The notes under the pieces: model-generated
Told to the model about the DNA's origin: nothing
Databases searched by the model: none
What the model saw: the letters and a program-made list of their open reading frames with translations, nothing else
Position numbers and translations under genes: made by a program
In this document: positions 1-8,716 of the stretch, one piece after another
How positions within the stretch are numbered: the first letter of the stretch is position 1
Layout of the letters: every line of letters starts with the position of its first letter
NCBI GenBank assembly: GCA_046317675.1
Contig: JBKCVH010000092.1
Location: forward strand, 1-64,000
Length of the DNA: 64,000 nucleotides
Reading direction: 5' to 3'
DNA from: Inhella sp046317675
GTDB lineage: Bacteria; Pseudomonadota; Gammaproteobacteria; Burkholderiales; Burkholderiaceae_C

Positions 1-1
1 C

Positions 2-1435
2 TACCAGCCCAAGCACCACCTGAAGATGGCCAGAAGCCCCTTGAACGAAGGCGACTTCGTGATGGTGACCGGCTACCCCGGAGGCACCGACCGCCACCGC
101 TTGCCCAGCGAAATGGAGTTCGCTTTTGTCTCGCAGCAACCCATGCAGTTGCGCCTGATGCAAGAGGCCCTGGACATCATCAAAGCCGAAACCGCCAACC
201 GCCGTGACGCCGAAATCAAACTGGCCAACCGCGTGGCCGGCTTGGCCAACTTCCGCAAAAACTTAGAAGGCCAACAAGCCAGCTTTGAGGGCAGCGACAT
301 CCTGGCCCGCAAGCAAGCCAGCTTTGCCGCCCTCAAGGCCTGGGTGCAGGCCGATGCCGGGCGCCGCGCGCAGTTCGCCACCGCCATTGCCGACACCGAG
401 CGCTTGATCACCGAGCGCCAAAACATGGAGCGCTCCGACACCCTCCTGAGCCTCGGCCTGCCCACCCTGCTCGGCACCTCGCGCAGCCTCATCGAATGGG
501 CCAACCAGCGCGCCCTGCCGGATGCCGAACGCAAACCCGGCTTCCAAGACCGCGACGCCCAGCGCCTGCGCCAGCGCCTGGACGGCTTTGACCGCCGCTA
601 CGACGAAGCCACCGACAAGCGCTTGGTCCAGCACTTCTTGCAGCAGTACCTGGCCCAGCCCGAGGCGCAGCTCAACCCCGTCTTGCTGAAGGCCCTGGGC
701 CTGCAAGCAGGCATGGCCGGCGACGCCCTCAAGGCCCGCCTGGATGCCCTCTACGCCGGCAGCCAGCTCAGCAACAAAGAAGCCCGCATGAACTGGATGG
801 GCCAGAACGCCGCCGCCTTCCAGGGCAGCAGCGACAGCTTCATTGCCGCCGCCGCCGCGCTGTATGCCGACGACCGCGCCCGCGAGGACCGCCTCAAGGA
901 AATTGGCGGCGAACTCAACCGCGCCTACGCCGGCACCATGCAGGCCCTCATTGCCTTCAGGGGCAGCCAGGGCCAGGCCGTCTTCCCGGACGCCAACGGC
1001 ACCCTGCGCATCAGCTTCGGCAAAGTCGAAGGCCGCGAAGCCGCTGACGGCGCGCGCTGGAACGCCTTCACCACCCTGCGCGGCATCGTGGCCAAGCACA
1101 AGGGCAAGGGCGACTTCGATGCACCCGCTGCCCAGCTCGAAGCCATCAAGGCCCAGCGCTACGGCAAGTACGCCGTGCCAAGCCTCGGCTCGGTGCCCGT
1201 GAACTTCCTGGCCAGCCTGGACACCACGGGCGGCAACAGCGGCTCGCCGGTGCTGAACAAAAAGGGCGAGTTCGTGGGCCTGCTGTTTGACGGCACCCTG
1301 GACGCCGTGATTGCCGACTGGGACTACAACCCCAAGATGGTTCGCTCCATCTGCGTAGATGCCCGCTACATGCTGTGGCAAATGAGCGAGGTCGACAAGG
1401 CCACGCGCCTGCTGGCCGAGATGGGCGTTCGCTAA
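2..1435 (+). CDS. S46 family dipeptidyl-peptidase (DPP7/DPP11-like), 5' end outside window
   Basis: C-terminal 477 residues of an S46 serine peptidase; the family is usually about 700 residues, so roughly the first third is missing. The open frame runs in from base 2, giving YQPKHHLKMA before the first internal Met, and is followed by the family-like GDFVMVTGYPGGT stretch. The catalytic serine lies in GGNSGSPVLN (Ser codon 1238-1240), next to GEFVGLLFDGT. The His and Asp of the triad would be in the missing part. Members are periplasmic or surface exopeptidases that release dipeptides from peptide N-termini. The frame is intact to its stop. The subtype (DPP7 or DPP11) cannot be set without the substrate-pocket alignment. 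Confidence 0.93.
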   Translation, partial: YQPKHHLKMARSPLNEGDFVMVTGYPGGTDRHRLPSEMEFAFVSQQPMQLRLMQEALDIIKAETANRRDAEIKLANRVAGLANFRKNLEGQQASFEGSDILARKQASFAALKAWVQADAGRRAQFATAIADTERLITERQNMERSDTLLSLGLPTLLGTSRSLIEWANQRALPDAERKPGFQDRDAQRLRQRLDGFDRRYDEATDKRLVQHFLQQYLAQPEAQLNPVLLKALGLQAGMAGDALKARLDALYAGSQLSNKEARMNWMGQNAAAFQGSSDSFIAAAAALYADDRAREDRLKEIGGELNRAYAGTMQALIAFRGSQGQAVFPDANGTLRISFGKVEGREAADGARWNAFTTLRGIVAKHKGKGDFDAPAAQLEAIKAQRYGKYAVPSLGSVPVNFLASLDTTGGNSGSPVLNKKGEFVGLLFDGTLDAVIADWDYNPKMVRSICVDARYMLWQMSEVDKATRLLAEMGVR

Positions 1436-1659
1436 GCCAGCGCCGCACGGGCCGCACCGAAACCCCTGTGTGCGGGCGCCAGCTCCGCGCCGGGGCACAA
1501 GGGCAGGCAGCCCAAGCCCGGGAGGGGGCCGCAGCATGCGGCCGCCCCTGCCTGCAGCCGCGCCGGCCGCGACTGGGGGGTGCAGTCAGTGGAATGATCG
1601 GGCCCAGATCAACCACGCCGCTGGCCGCGCACCGCGCCGCCCGCCCAGGGAAAGCTGCC

Positions 1660-2526
1660 ATGCCGTTTGAAACCCCCCGCACCCCGCGCCGCCGAGGCGC
1701 AGTTCGCCATGGGGCGCTTGGCCTGCTGGCGGCTGCCCTGCTGCTCACCGGCTGCGAGAGCCAGGCGGACAAAGACAAGAAGGCGGCCGATGCCGCTTAC
1801 CGCGAGAAGCTGGCCAAGGCGCAGGCCATCTTTGCGGAGCGGTGCAAGACGGCGGGCGTGGTGATTCACCGCACTGTGAAGGATGTCGAAGGCATTGAGC
1901 TCAAGAAGGTTCGGCCGGAATTGGCTTATGCCGACAAGCGGTACTTTGATCCATTGTTTGATGGCGCGGCGATGGCTGGGGAGGTCTCTGGCATTGACTA
2001 CATCAAACAGTTCTTGATGCACGAGTACCGCACCACATTTGCGCCCCAGACCAGAGGCCAACTGGGGCCTCCAACAGCCGTGCACCGACGCCAGTTGCTA
2101 CCGCCAACACCCGGCTACCGCTTTGTTGAAGTCGCTGAAGCTGACGGGACTCGCAACCGCTACAGCCCAGTTTGGACAGCGGGTCAAAGCAACTGGGTAG
2201 ACGGCCAGCACAAGCGCGAACCTGTCCAGTCCAGCAGCACCCGCTACGCGCTGGACTACGAAGACTTGGTCGACCCGGCAGACCGCGCCTACTGGGTGGC
2301 CGGCACCAAACTGCGGGTGATCGAAAAACAGACCGGCGAGGTCATTGCCGAGCTGACACGGTTTGTGATCGACCCCGGGTTTGGTGGTGGCGCGACTGGG
2401 CGATGGCCTTGGCAGCACGTCACGATCCGTGGAGATCAGCAGTGCCCGATTGATCTGCTGCAGCCAACTGGAAAGATCAGCCGCTACTTCGTCGACACCG
2501 TTCTCATACCAAAGCAGGGGGATTGA
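1660..2526 (+). CDS. putative lipoprotein of unknown function
   Basis: A 288-residue protein with a lipoprotein signal: Arg-rich n-region (TPRRRGAVR), hydrophobic stretch LGLLAAALLLTGC, and lipobox LTGC. The mature part starts with a charged helical segment (ADKDKKAADAAYREK). ATG 1660 was chosen because it places the signal peptide at the N-terminus and follows an AGGGA-like ribosome site; the frame is open further upstream but encodes no plausible protein there. The rest is soluble-looking with no motif I recognise. It lies 224 bp after the S46 gene in the same direction. Function unknown. Confidence 0.75.
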   Translation: MPFETPRTPRRRGAVRHGALGLLAAALLLTGCESQADKDKKAADAAYREKLAKAQAIFAERCKTAGVVIHRTVKDVEGIELKKVRPELAYADKRYFDPLFDGAAMAGEVSGIDYIKQFLMHEYRTTFAPQTRGQLGPPTAVHRRQLLPPTPGYRFVEVAEADGTRNRYSPVWTAGQSNWVDGQHKREPVQSSSTRYALDYEDLVDPADRAYWVAGTKLRVIEKQTGEVIAELTRFVIDPGFGGGATGRWPWQHVTIRGDQQCPIDLLQPTGKISRYFVDTVLIPKQGD

Positions 2527-2608
2527 TCATGGCAAACCAACCAACACCGCAAACGCTGCAAACCTCCGACTAAACCACCCCCGCCCACCGCCGCACAGAA
2601 TCCGGCCC

Positions 2609-3109
2609 ATGTCCCCACTCCCCCAGTTGGCGCCGCTGGACGCCTCCGAAGCCAGCACGGCCAGCGACCTGCACGCCCTCTTGCAAGCCGCCTACACGCA
2701 AGAGGCGCAGTTGCTGGAGCTGGACCCCGCGCAATTCCCGCCGCTGCAGCGCCGCGTGCACGAACTGCAAACCAGTGACGAGGCTTGGATTGGCGCGTGG
2801 CAGGCCGGGGAGCTGGTGGGCGCGCTGAGCCTGCATGCCGATGGCGACGACGAGGCGGTGACCTGCATTGGCGCGCGGGTGGTGCACCCGGCGCAGCAGC
2901 GGCGCGGCATTGCCACGCTGTTGCTGCATGCGGCCTTCAGCAGCCAAGGCGCGCACTCGCCCTTCAGCGTGCAAACGGCGCAGGCGAATGCGCCGGCGCT
3001 GGCGCTTTACCGGCAAGCGGGCTTCAAGGAGTGGCGGCGCTGGGCGCAAGACATGGGCGGGCAGCGCCTGAAGCTCATCAAGCTGCTGCGCCGCGGCAAC
3101 CGCCCTTGA
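2609..3109 (+). CDS. GNAT family N-acetyltransferase
   Basis: A 166-residue GNAT-fold protein. The acetyl-CoA-binding motif A is visible as ARVVHPAQQRRGIATLLLHAA (approximately R/Q-x-x-G-x-A), and the C-terminal ANAPALALYRQAGFKEW is the usual motif-B ending. Such enzymes transfer acetyl from acetyl-CoA to an amine; the substrate cannot be read from sequence. ATG 2609 gives a normal family N-terminus. The stop overlaps the TTG start of the next gene (TTGA), suggesting translational coupling to the MmcB-like nuclease. Confidence 0.85.
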   Translation: MSPLPQLAPLDASEASTASDLHALLQAAYTQEAQLLELDPAQFPPLQRRVHELQTSDEAWIGAWQAGELVGALSLHADGDDEAVTCIGARVVHPAQQRRGIATLLLHAAFSSQGAHSPFSVQTAQANAPALALYRQAGFKEWRRWAQDMGGQRLKLIKLLRRGNRP

Positions 3110-3801
3110 AGCCCAGCCGCGCGCACGTGCGCCGCCTGCGGGAGCTGCACCGCAGCGCCGGCTGGCCCTGCCAAGACACGCTGGAGCTAGAACTGCTGGC
3201 AGCCGGATGGCTGGAGCGCCTGCAAGACCCCGATGGCCGCGAACGCCTGCGCCTGACCGAGGCCGGCATTCAAGCCGCTGTGCAAGGCCTGCAAGCCAAC
3301 CGCGCGGCCCGCAGCGCCCACGAAGCCCTGGTGCTGCGCGTGGCCCTGGAGCTGCAGCGCGCCGGCCGCGTGGTGTGGACTTCCCTGAGCCTGCGCGCCG
3401 GCCTGCCGCACGAGACCGAGCCGCCGCCCAAGCTGCGCTGGGTGCTGTGCGAGCCCGACGTGTACTCGCTGCGCCCCAGCAGCAAGCCCGAGGGGCTGGA
3501 GGTGGCCATTCACGAAGTGAAGGTGAGCCGGGCCGACTTGCTGGGCGAACTGCGCCGCCCCGCCAAGAGCGCCGCCTACGCGGCCCTGAGCGGCCAGACC
3601 TGCTTTGTGCTGCCCGCGGGCTTGGCCGAGGTGGATGAGATTCCGCCGCAGTACGGGGTGTGGTTCGCGCACCCCACGCACTTTGAGCTGGCGCGGCCGG
3701 CGCCGCGCCGTGCGCACTACCCCGACTTCGCCAGCTGGTTGGTGCTGGCCCGGGCCACGCCGCTGGCGCCGCCTTTGGACGCGCACCAAGCGCCTCTTTG
3801 A
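3106..3801 (+). CDS. MmcB-like putative PD-(D/E)XK DNA-repair nuclease
   Basis: A 231-residue protein. The C-terminal half carries D118 (CEPDVYSL), then IHEVKVSRADLLGEL with the E137-x-K139 pair, a D...ExK arrangement typical of restriction-endonuclease-like folds and close to the MmcB pattern (EVKxSRADF). Residues 1-80 look like a small helical, winged-helix-like segment (LRELHRSAGWPCQ... LRLTEAGIQAAV). The TTG start at 3106 overlaps the upstream stop as TTGA; no ATG lies near the conserved N-terminus. MmcB is linked to mutagenic repair in Caulobacter; the assignment here is by motif resemblance only. Confidence 0.6.
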   Translation: MKPSRAHVRRLRELHRSAGWPCQDTLELELLAAGWLERLQDPDGRERLRLTEAGIQAAVQGLQANRAARSAHEALVLRVALELQRAGRVVWTSLSLRAGLPHETEPPPKLRWVLCEPDVYSLRPSSKPEGLEVAIHEVKVSRADLLGELRRPAKSAAYAALSGQTCFVLPAGLAEVDEIPPQYGVWFAHPTHFELARPAPRRAHYPDFASWLVLARATPLAPPLDAHQAPL

Positions 3802-3858
3802 ACCCAGCCCATTGCATTGCAGGTAGGCTGCAGCCCCCGCAGAAGGAGACCCCTGGCC

Positions 3859-4239
3859 ATGAGCCTTGAACGCGTACTGTTTGCTTTCGTCATCGTGCTG
3901 GCCTTGACCTTGAACGTTGGCTTCGTGGTGGGCGAACTCGACAACCCCGACCACCACGATGTGTGGGAGCTGTTCTTCGCCATCGTGGTGAGCTTGATTG
4001 CCACGGTGATGAAGTTCGGCGACCGCTCGCCCCTGGGCTCGACCATGCTGGCCACCAGCTTGGTGGCCGATGTGCAGTTGCTGGCCGCCGCCATCGTTTG
4101 GGGCGTGCTGATTGCCCGTGGCATGGAGGTGGGCGGGCCGCAAATTGCCACGGTGGTGTCGCTGGCCTTTGGCGCCATGGTGGCCAATGTGATCTCGGTG
4201 GTGCTGCTGGTCATCGAAACCGCCAACCAGCGCCGCTGA
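3859..4239 (+). CDS. small integral membrane protein coupled to the potassium channel gene
   Basis: A 126-residue protein with about four hydrophobic segments: residues 5-24, 35-50, 60-83 and 95-118. A strong site (AGAAGGAGAC) precedes ATG 3859. Its TGA overlaps the ATG of the downstream potassium channel gene (TGATG), so the two are very likely co-translated. It resembles small conserved membrane proteins paired with TrkA-type channels in Burkholderiales (possibly DUF6394, from memory). A role as an accessory subunit is inferred only from the coupling. Confidence 0.7.
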   Translation: MSLERVLFAFVIVLALTLNVGFVVGELDNPDHHDVWELFFAIVVSLIATVMKFGDRSPLGSTMLATSLVADVQLLAAAIVWGVLIARGMEVGGPQIATVVSLAFGAMVANVISVVLLVIETANQRR

Positions 4240-5825
4240 TGTCTTTGCACGCGCCACCCACGCGGCATGGCCTGTTCATCTTGCTGCGGCGCATGCGCTG
4301 GCCGCTGGTGGTGCTCATCCTCAGCCATGCGCTAGCCATCACCGGCTTTGTGATCGTGCCGGGCGTGACGCCCGATGGGCAAACGTGGCGCATGGACTTC
4401 CTGCACGCCACTTACTTCGTGAGCTTTTTGGGCACCACGATCGGCCTCGGGGAGATTCCATTCCCCTTCAGCCCTGCCCAGCGCCTGTGGGCCACGTTCA
4501 GCATCTACCTCACGGTGGTGGCTTGGCTCTACAGCATTGGCTCCTTGCTGGCGGTGCTGCAAGACCCCTTGATGCGCCGCCTGCTGCACGAAAGCCGCGT
4601 GGAGCGCGCCGTGCGGCGCCTGCGCGAGCCCTTCTACCTGCTGTGCGGTTACGACGACGCCGGCCGCCGCGTGGCCCGCGAGCTGACGGCTGACGACATT
4701 CCCATCGTGGTGGTGGAGCAAGACGCCGGCCGCATTGAAGCGGTGGAGGTGGACAACCACGCGCTGTCGGTTCCGGCCCTGCAGGCCGACGCCAGCGACC
4801 CCCAAGCCCTGCTGCGCGCAGGCCTGCGCCACCCGCAGTGCCTGGGCGTGCTGGCCCTCACGGGCAGCGATGCCGTCAACACCAAGGTGGCGCTGACGGC
4901 CCGCCTGCTCGCGCCCGATGCCCGCGTGTACTGCGCCGTGAGCGACCACGCCTGGCATGCCCGCATGGCCTTGGCCGGCGCCGATGCGCTGATCAACCCC
5001 TTCGACACCTTTGCTGAGCGCATGCAGATTGCGCTCAATGCGCCCAGCCTGCACGTCATCTACGAAGCCATCACCGCCCAGCGCCAAACGGTGATGGCCG
5101 AGGTGAACCCACTGCCGCGCGGCCGCTGGCTGCTGTGCGGCTGGGGGCCGATGTCGCGAGCGCTGCGGCACCGGCTGCAGGGCGAGGAGATTGACTTCCA
5201 CGTCATCGACGCCGAACCCGATGCCAGCTGCGACCACGTGCAGCGCGGCAGCCCCACCGACCCGGGCGTGCTGAAGAAGGCCCGCATTGAAGAAGCCCAA
5301 ATGGTGGTGGCCGCCACCGACGACGACATCGACAACCTCGCCATTGCCGTGGCCGCGCGCCAGTTGGCGCCCGAGGTGCCGGTCATCGTGCGGCGCCAGC
5401 AGTCTCGCAATGCCGTGGTGTTCCGCGAGAGCGGTGCCCGCCTCGTGATGGCCACCGGCTACCTGATTGCCACCGAGGTGCTGCGCCACACCCGCGCGCC
5501 CTTGCTGGGCCAGTTTTTGACCCTGGCCGCCGAGCAAGACGAAGCCTGGGCCGCCGCCTTGCTGGAACGCCTGCGCAAGGAAGTGGGCGACGTGATTTTG
5601 GAGAGCTGGACGCAAACCACCTGGCGAAACCAAACCATGGCCGAGCTGCTGAACGAGGCCAAAGAGCACGCCGGCGCCGTGCGCGCGATGGTGCTGATGC
5701 GGGTGCGCTTTGGGGAGGCGCTGCTGGCGCCTTCGCCCGATGAAACCCTGAAGGCCGGCGACTTGATTCTGCTGGCCGGCTGCCACCGCAGCCGCCGGGT
5801 GATGCGGAGCAACCGGCGGCGCTAG
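4239..5825 (+). CDS. potassium channel protein with pore domain and two TrkA-N/RCK domains
   Basis: 528 residues. A two-helix pore module (helices about 21-41 and 84-107) flanks a re-entrant loop with the filter TTIGLGE at 66-72. A first RCK/TrkA-N domain follows (LLCGYDDAGRRVAREL), then a second (LLCGWGPMSRALRHRL), and a C-terminal RCK-C-like region (LLAPSPDETLKAGDLILLAG). Proteins of this layout conduct K+ across the inner membrane under nucleotide or ion gating by the RCK ring. TIGLGE replaces the canonical TVGYGD, so ion selectivity should not be assumed. The start overlaps the stop of the small membrane protein just upstream. Confidence 0.88.
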   Translation: MSLHAPPTRHGLFILLRRMRWPLVVLILSHALAITGFVIVPGVTPDGQTWRMDFLHATYFVSFLGTTIGLGEIPFPFSPAQRLWATFSIYLTVVAWLYSIGSLLAVLQDPLMRRLLHESRVERAVRRLREPFYLLCGYDDAGRRVARELTADDIPIVVVEQDAGRIEAVEVDNHALSVPALQADASDPQALLRAGLRHPQCLGVLALTGSDAVNTKVALTARLLAPDARVYCAVSDHAWHARMALAGADALINPFDTFAERMQIALNAPSLHVIYEAITAQRQTVMAEVNPLPRGRWLLCGWGPMSRALRHRLQGEEIDFHVIDAEPDASCDHVQRGSPTDPGVLKKARIEEAQMVVAATDDDIDNLAIAVAARQLAPEVPVIVRRQQSRNAVVFRESGARLVMATGYLIATEVLRHTRAPLLGQFLTLAAEQDEAWAAALLERLRKEVGDVILESWTQTTWRNQTMAELLNEAKEHAGAVRAMVLMRVRFGEALLAPSPDETLKAGDLILLAGCHRSRRVMRSNRRR

Positions 5826-6099
5826 GGCGGCTCGGGTTTTTGCTGGGTTTTTGCCGCAGCTTCGAGCACTCGATGCGTGGCACATGCTGCTCCAGCCTGT
5901 CTTCAAATGGGTCCGGCCTGGGGAAACCTGCGCGTGAAGCGTCAAAAGCGCAGTGGCCGCAGAACACCATCGTCACCGTGGGCCGGCGCTGCAGCACCGG
6001 CTTTTAGGTTCAGCCCAATGAAGGCAAAGCCCTGCTGACCCCGCTGAACCGCGCCATCTTGGAGTGCCGCGCGGCGATGAAGTAGGGCTTACAGGGCGG
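5826..6099. other. intergenic region between convergent genes, possible coding remnant
   Basis: 274 bp between the channel gene (+) and the cyanophycinase (-). Near its left end GGGTTTTTGC occurs twice (5834-5843 and 5845-5854). On the + strand, bases 6008-6085 read as a short protein-like stretch ending LLTPLNRAILECRAAMK and a TAG, with a TAG just before it at 6005-6007. This may be the tail of a decayed gene, but I recognise no family. No convincing terminator hairpin was found. Confidence 0.35.
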
Positions 6100-7446
6100 C
6101 TAGGGGCTTGCCGCAGCCGGCTTCCCCAGCCACTCGCCAAACAAAGGCTGCGGCAGCCGCACGGGCGTGATGTCCAGCCGGAGGTTGATGACCGTGTACT
6201 GCTCGCCGCCGAGCTCATCGGTGCTCCAGCCGACGCTGTCGGTGGCCTTGTGCAGGCGGAACAAGAAGCCCAGCTCCGCGAGCGGGTCGCCGGGCTTGGG
6301 CATGACGTCAAAGCTCAGGCCGCGCACCTCGCTTTGGTTGCTGTCGATGAGGTAGCGCATCGCGTTGGCGATGGTCTGGTCGCCCAGCATGTCGAGCTGG
6401 AAACGGGGCTCGGTGAAGTAAGGCTTGAAGCTCGGGCTGCTGGCATCGAGCCGTTGGCCGCGCAGCTTGACCGCAGCGGGCACCACGGCGCGGTTTTTCA
6501 AGTCAATGCGGTCGCCGTCTTCCAAATAGGCAAGGCGAGCACTGCGAAGGTTGAAGGCGGCCAGTGTGGGGTCGCTGCTGGCTTCGGTGAGGTCCACAAA
6601 CAAGGCGCCAGCGCCGCCCACGATTTCAACCTCATTGCCCTTGAACACGGCTGCGGTGTTCTCGTCCACACCCAGGCCGAGCTTGTAGCCCTTGGCCACC
6701 ATGGCCGGGATCAGGCGGCCGAAGCGACCGCGTTTGAGAAAGTGCTGGTCCACAAAGACGTCGGGGCCGACAAAGCCCAAGCCACCATCAAGCTGCTTGC
6801 CGTCTTGCAGTTGGCCCTTGAGCACGTTCATGACCGAGGGTGCATCGCGGAACATGACCTTGCTCATGATGGCGGCGCCGGCCGAGGTGCCGGCCACCAC
6901 ACCGCCTTTGCGGTAGACGTCCCAGATGGCTTCGAGCATGGGTGTGGGCTGGCCGCGTGGCTGCAGCACATCGACGATGCGTTCTTGCAGCCCGCCGGTG
7001 AAGAACACGCCCTTGGCTTGGCGCACTTTGGCAATCAGGGCCGGGTCGCGCACGACTTTGTCGAGGTCCACCCAGCCGAACTTGGGCGCAACGGGCAAGG
7101 CCTCGGCCACGGCGCCGCGCCGCTGCAGCAGCTCCACGGCTTGGCGGGCGGAGGCTTCGGGGTCTTCGCTGGCGGTGCCAAACACCACAAAGCGCGAACC
7201 CTTGCCGCCGGCCAATTGCACGATGCGGCCCCAAACCTCGTCGTTGTCACTGCGCAGCGCGCCGCCAATGGCCACGGCGGCGCCTTTGATCAGCACCTCT
7301 TCAGGGGCTGGCGTGGGCGGCTTGAGCGGGACCGGCGAGGGAGAGACCTGGACCACCGTCTTCGGCGGCGCTGGACGGGCGTTGGGCTGCGCGCCTGCGG
7401 TGTGCAGGAACAGCAGGGCCAGCAGCAGCAAGCTTGAAGTTCTCAT
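6100..7446 (-). CDS. exported cyanophycinase (peptidase family S51)
   Basis: 448 residues. ATG 7446 gives a signal peptide (MRTSSLLLLALLFLHTAGAQ) and a Pro-rich spacer before the catalytic domain. The S51 nucleophile elbow GGVVAGTSAGAAIM is clear, with upstream FFTGGLQERI and downstream LGLGVDENTAAV. Cyanophycinases cleave the storage polymer multi-L-arginyl-poly-L-aspartate to beta-Asp-Arg; the signal peptide suggests use of external cyanophycin rather than an internal store. The protein is longer than cytosolic CphB (about 270 residues) because of the N-terminal spacer and a C-terminal extension. No cyanophycin synthetase gene is in the window. Confidence 0.88.
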   Translation of the reverse strand: MRTSSLLLLALLFLHTAGAQPNARPAPPKTVVQVSPSPVPLKPPTPAPEEVLIKGAAVAIGGALRSDNDEVWGRIVQLAGGKGSRFVVFGTASEDPEASARQAVELLQRRGAVAEALPVAPKFGWVDLDKVVRDPALIAKVRQAKGVFFTGGLQERIVDVLQPRGQPTPMLEAIWDVYRKGGVVAGTSAGAAIMSKVMFRDAPSVMNVLKGQLQDGKQLDGGLGFVGPDVFVDQHFLKRGRFGRLIPAMVAKGYKLGLGVDENTAAVFKGNEVEIVGGAGALFVDLTEASSDPTLAAFNLRSARLAYLEDGDRIDLKNRAVVPAAVKLRGQRLDASSPSFKPYFTEPRFQLDMLGDQTIANAMRYLIDSNQSEVRGLSFDVMPKPGDPLAELGFLFRLHKATDSVGWSTDELGGEQYTVINLRLDITPVRLPQPLFGEWLGKPAAASP

Positions 7447-7646
7447 GAGTCGGATGCGATGACAGATGGGCCCCATGATGGCAGAGCGTGGCCATCCTGC
7501 GACGTCGACTCGATGGACGACCCGCGCCAAGCTGGCTCACTTGCCTATGCTCGGGCCCGCAAGCTTGCGGCAGGAAACGCCCGCGCCATACCGCCCATTT
7601 CGCCCATTCGCCCCGCGCGGGCAGTCAGATCGATTGAAGGTGCCTT

Positions 7647-8690
7647 TTGCTGAAGCTTTTGAAGTCGCTGGTTCTTCCTGCCAAGAAGGCCAGCAAGCCG
7701 GACCTGGTTTTGAGCCTGGCGCCGCCCGCTCAGGTCGAAGCCGCGGGGGGTGCACGGCTTGAATTGGGTTCGGTGCTGCGTGCAGGCACGGCCTTTCCTG
7801 TCCTCGATTGGGATCGAGTGCAGGCTTGGGTGGACAGCCTGCCGGACGAAGCGGCGAAGGCAGCCGCGTGGTCTGCCAGCGAGCTGGCTTGGATGGCGCA
7901 CCTGCGCGCCGCCCTGGGCGGCGACTACCTGCTGCGCTCGCAAGGCTCAGCCGTCTTGCTGTCCACCTTGCCAGAACCACTTGCGGCGGCAACGCTGGAC
8001 TTTGTCAACAAGACGGTGCAGAGGGTCTTGCGCGTCTTGGAGGGTGTTGCGGAGCAGCCGGCGTGGGGTCATGACCTCTTGATCGTGTTCGAAGACGAAG
8101 AGGCCTACTACCGCTATGTGGCGCACTACTACCCCGAGGCTGGGGAGTTTGCGGCCAGCAGTGGCATGTACATCAACCACGGATGCGGTCACTTCGTCAC
8201 CGTCAAGGACGACCTCCGCACGGTTGAGCCGGTCATTGCCCATGAACTCACGCATGCTTGCCTGAGCCACTTGCCCATTCCCGCTTGGCTCAACGAAGGT
8301 CTCGCGGTGAACACCGAGCATCGCTTGTGCCCGCCGCTTCAGGTGCCGGCCGACCCATGGCAATTGCATGCGCGCCACCGCAAGTTTTGGGGGCCCGCTG
8401 AGATTCAAGAGTTTTGGTCCGGCAAGTCTTTCCTTCGCACCGACGAAGGCAACGAGCTGTCCTACGACCTTGCCCGCATCCTCGTCTCCCAGTTCGCCGC
8501 CGATTGGGAGCGCTTCCGCGCGTTCGCAGCGGCGGCCGACCTTGCCGACGCAGCAGCGGCCGCCGCCGAAGAACACCTTGGCATTGAACTGGGCGCTGCG
8601 GTCTGTGCGGTCCTGCAGCAAGAGCCCGACGCCGCGTGGTCGCCACGGCCGGAGGCGTGGACAAGCGAGCCCGAGCGCGGCGCCTTTTGA
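7647..8690 (+). CDS. gluzincin-like metalloprotein (HELTH...WLNEG)
   Basis: 347 residues. HELTH at 199-203, followed 14 residues after its last His by E217 in WLNEGLA, is the gluzincin arrangement of two His and a distal Glu binding zinc, with the motif Glu as catalytic base. No signal peptide is seen, so it is probably cytoplasmic. The start is TTG 7647, preceded by GAAGG with a six-base spacer. The N-terminal 150 residues match nothing I know. It is related in architecture to M1-like or DUF-type peptidases found as single genes; the substrate is unknown. Confidence 0.7.
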   Translation: MLKLLKSLVLPAKKASKPDLVLSLAPPAQVEAAGGARLELGSVLRAGTAFPVLDWDRVQAWVDSLPDEAAKAAAWSASELAWMAHLRAALGGDYLLRSQGSAVLLSTLPEPLAAATLDFVNKTVQRVLRVLEGVAEQPAWGHDLLIVFEDEEAYYRYVAHYYPEAGEFAASSGMYINHGCGHFVTVKDDLRTVEPVIAHELTHACLSHLPIPAWLNEGLAVNTEHRLCPPLQVPADPWQLHARHRKFWGPAEIQEFWSGKSFLRTDEGNELSYDLARILVSQFAADWERFRAFAAAADLADAAAAAAEEHLGIELGAAVCAVLQQEPDAAWSPRPEAWTSEPERGAF

Positions 8691-8716
8691 AGACGCCCGG
8701 AGCGGCGGTACACGAT

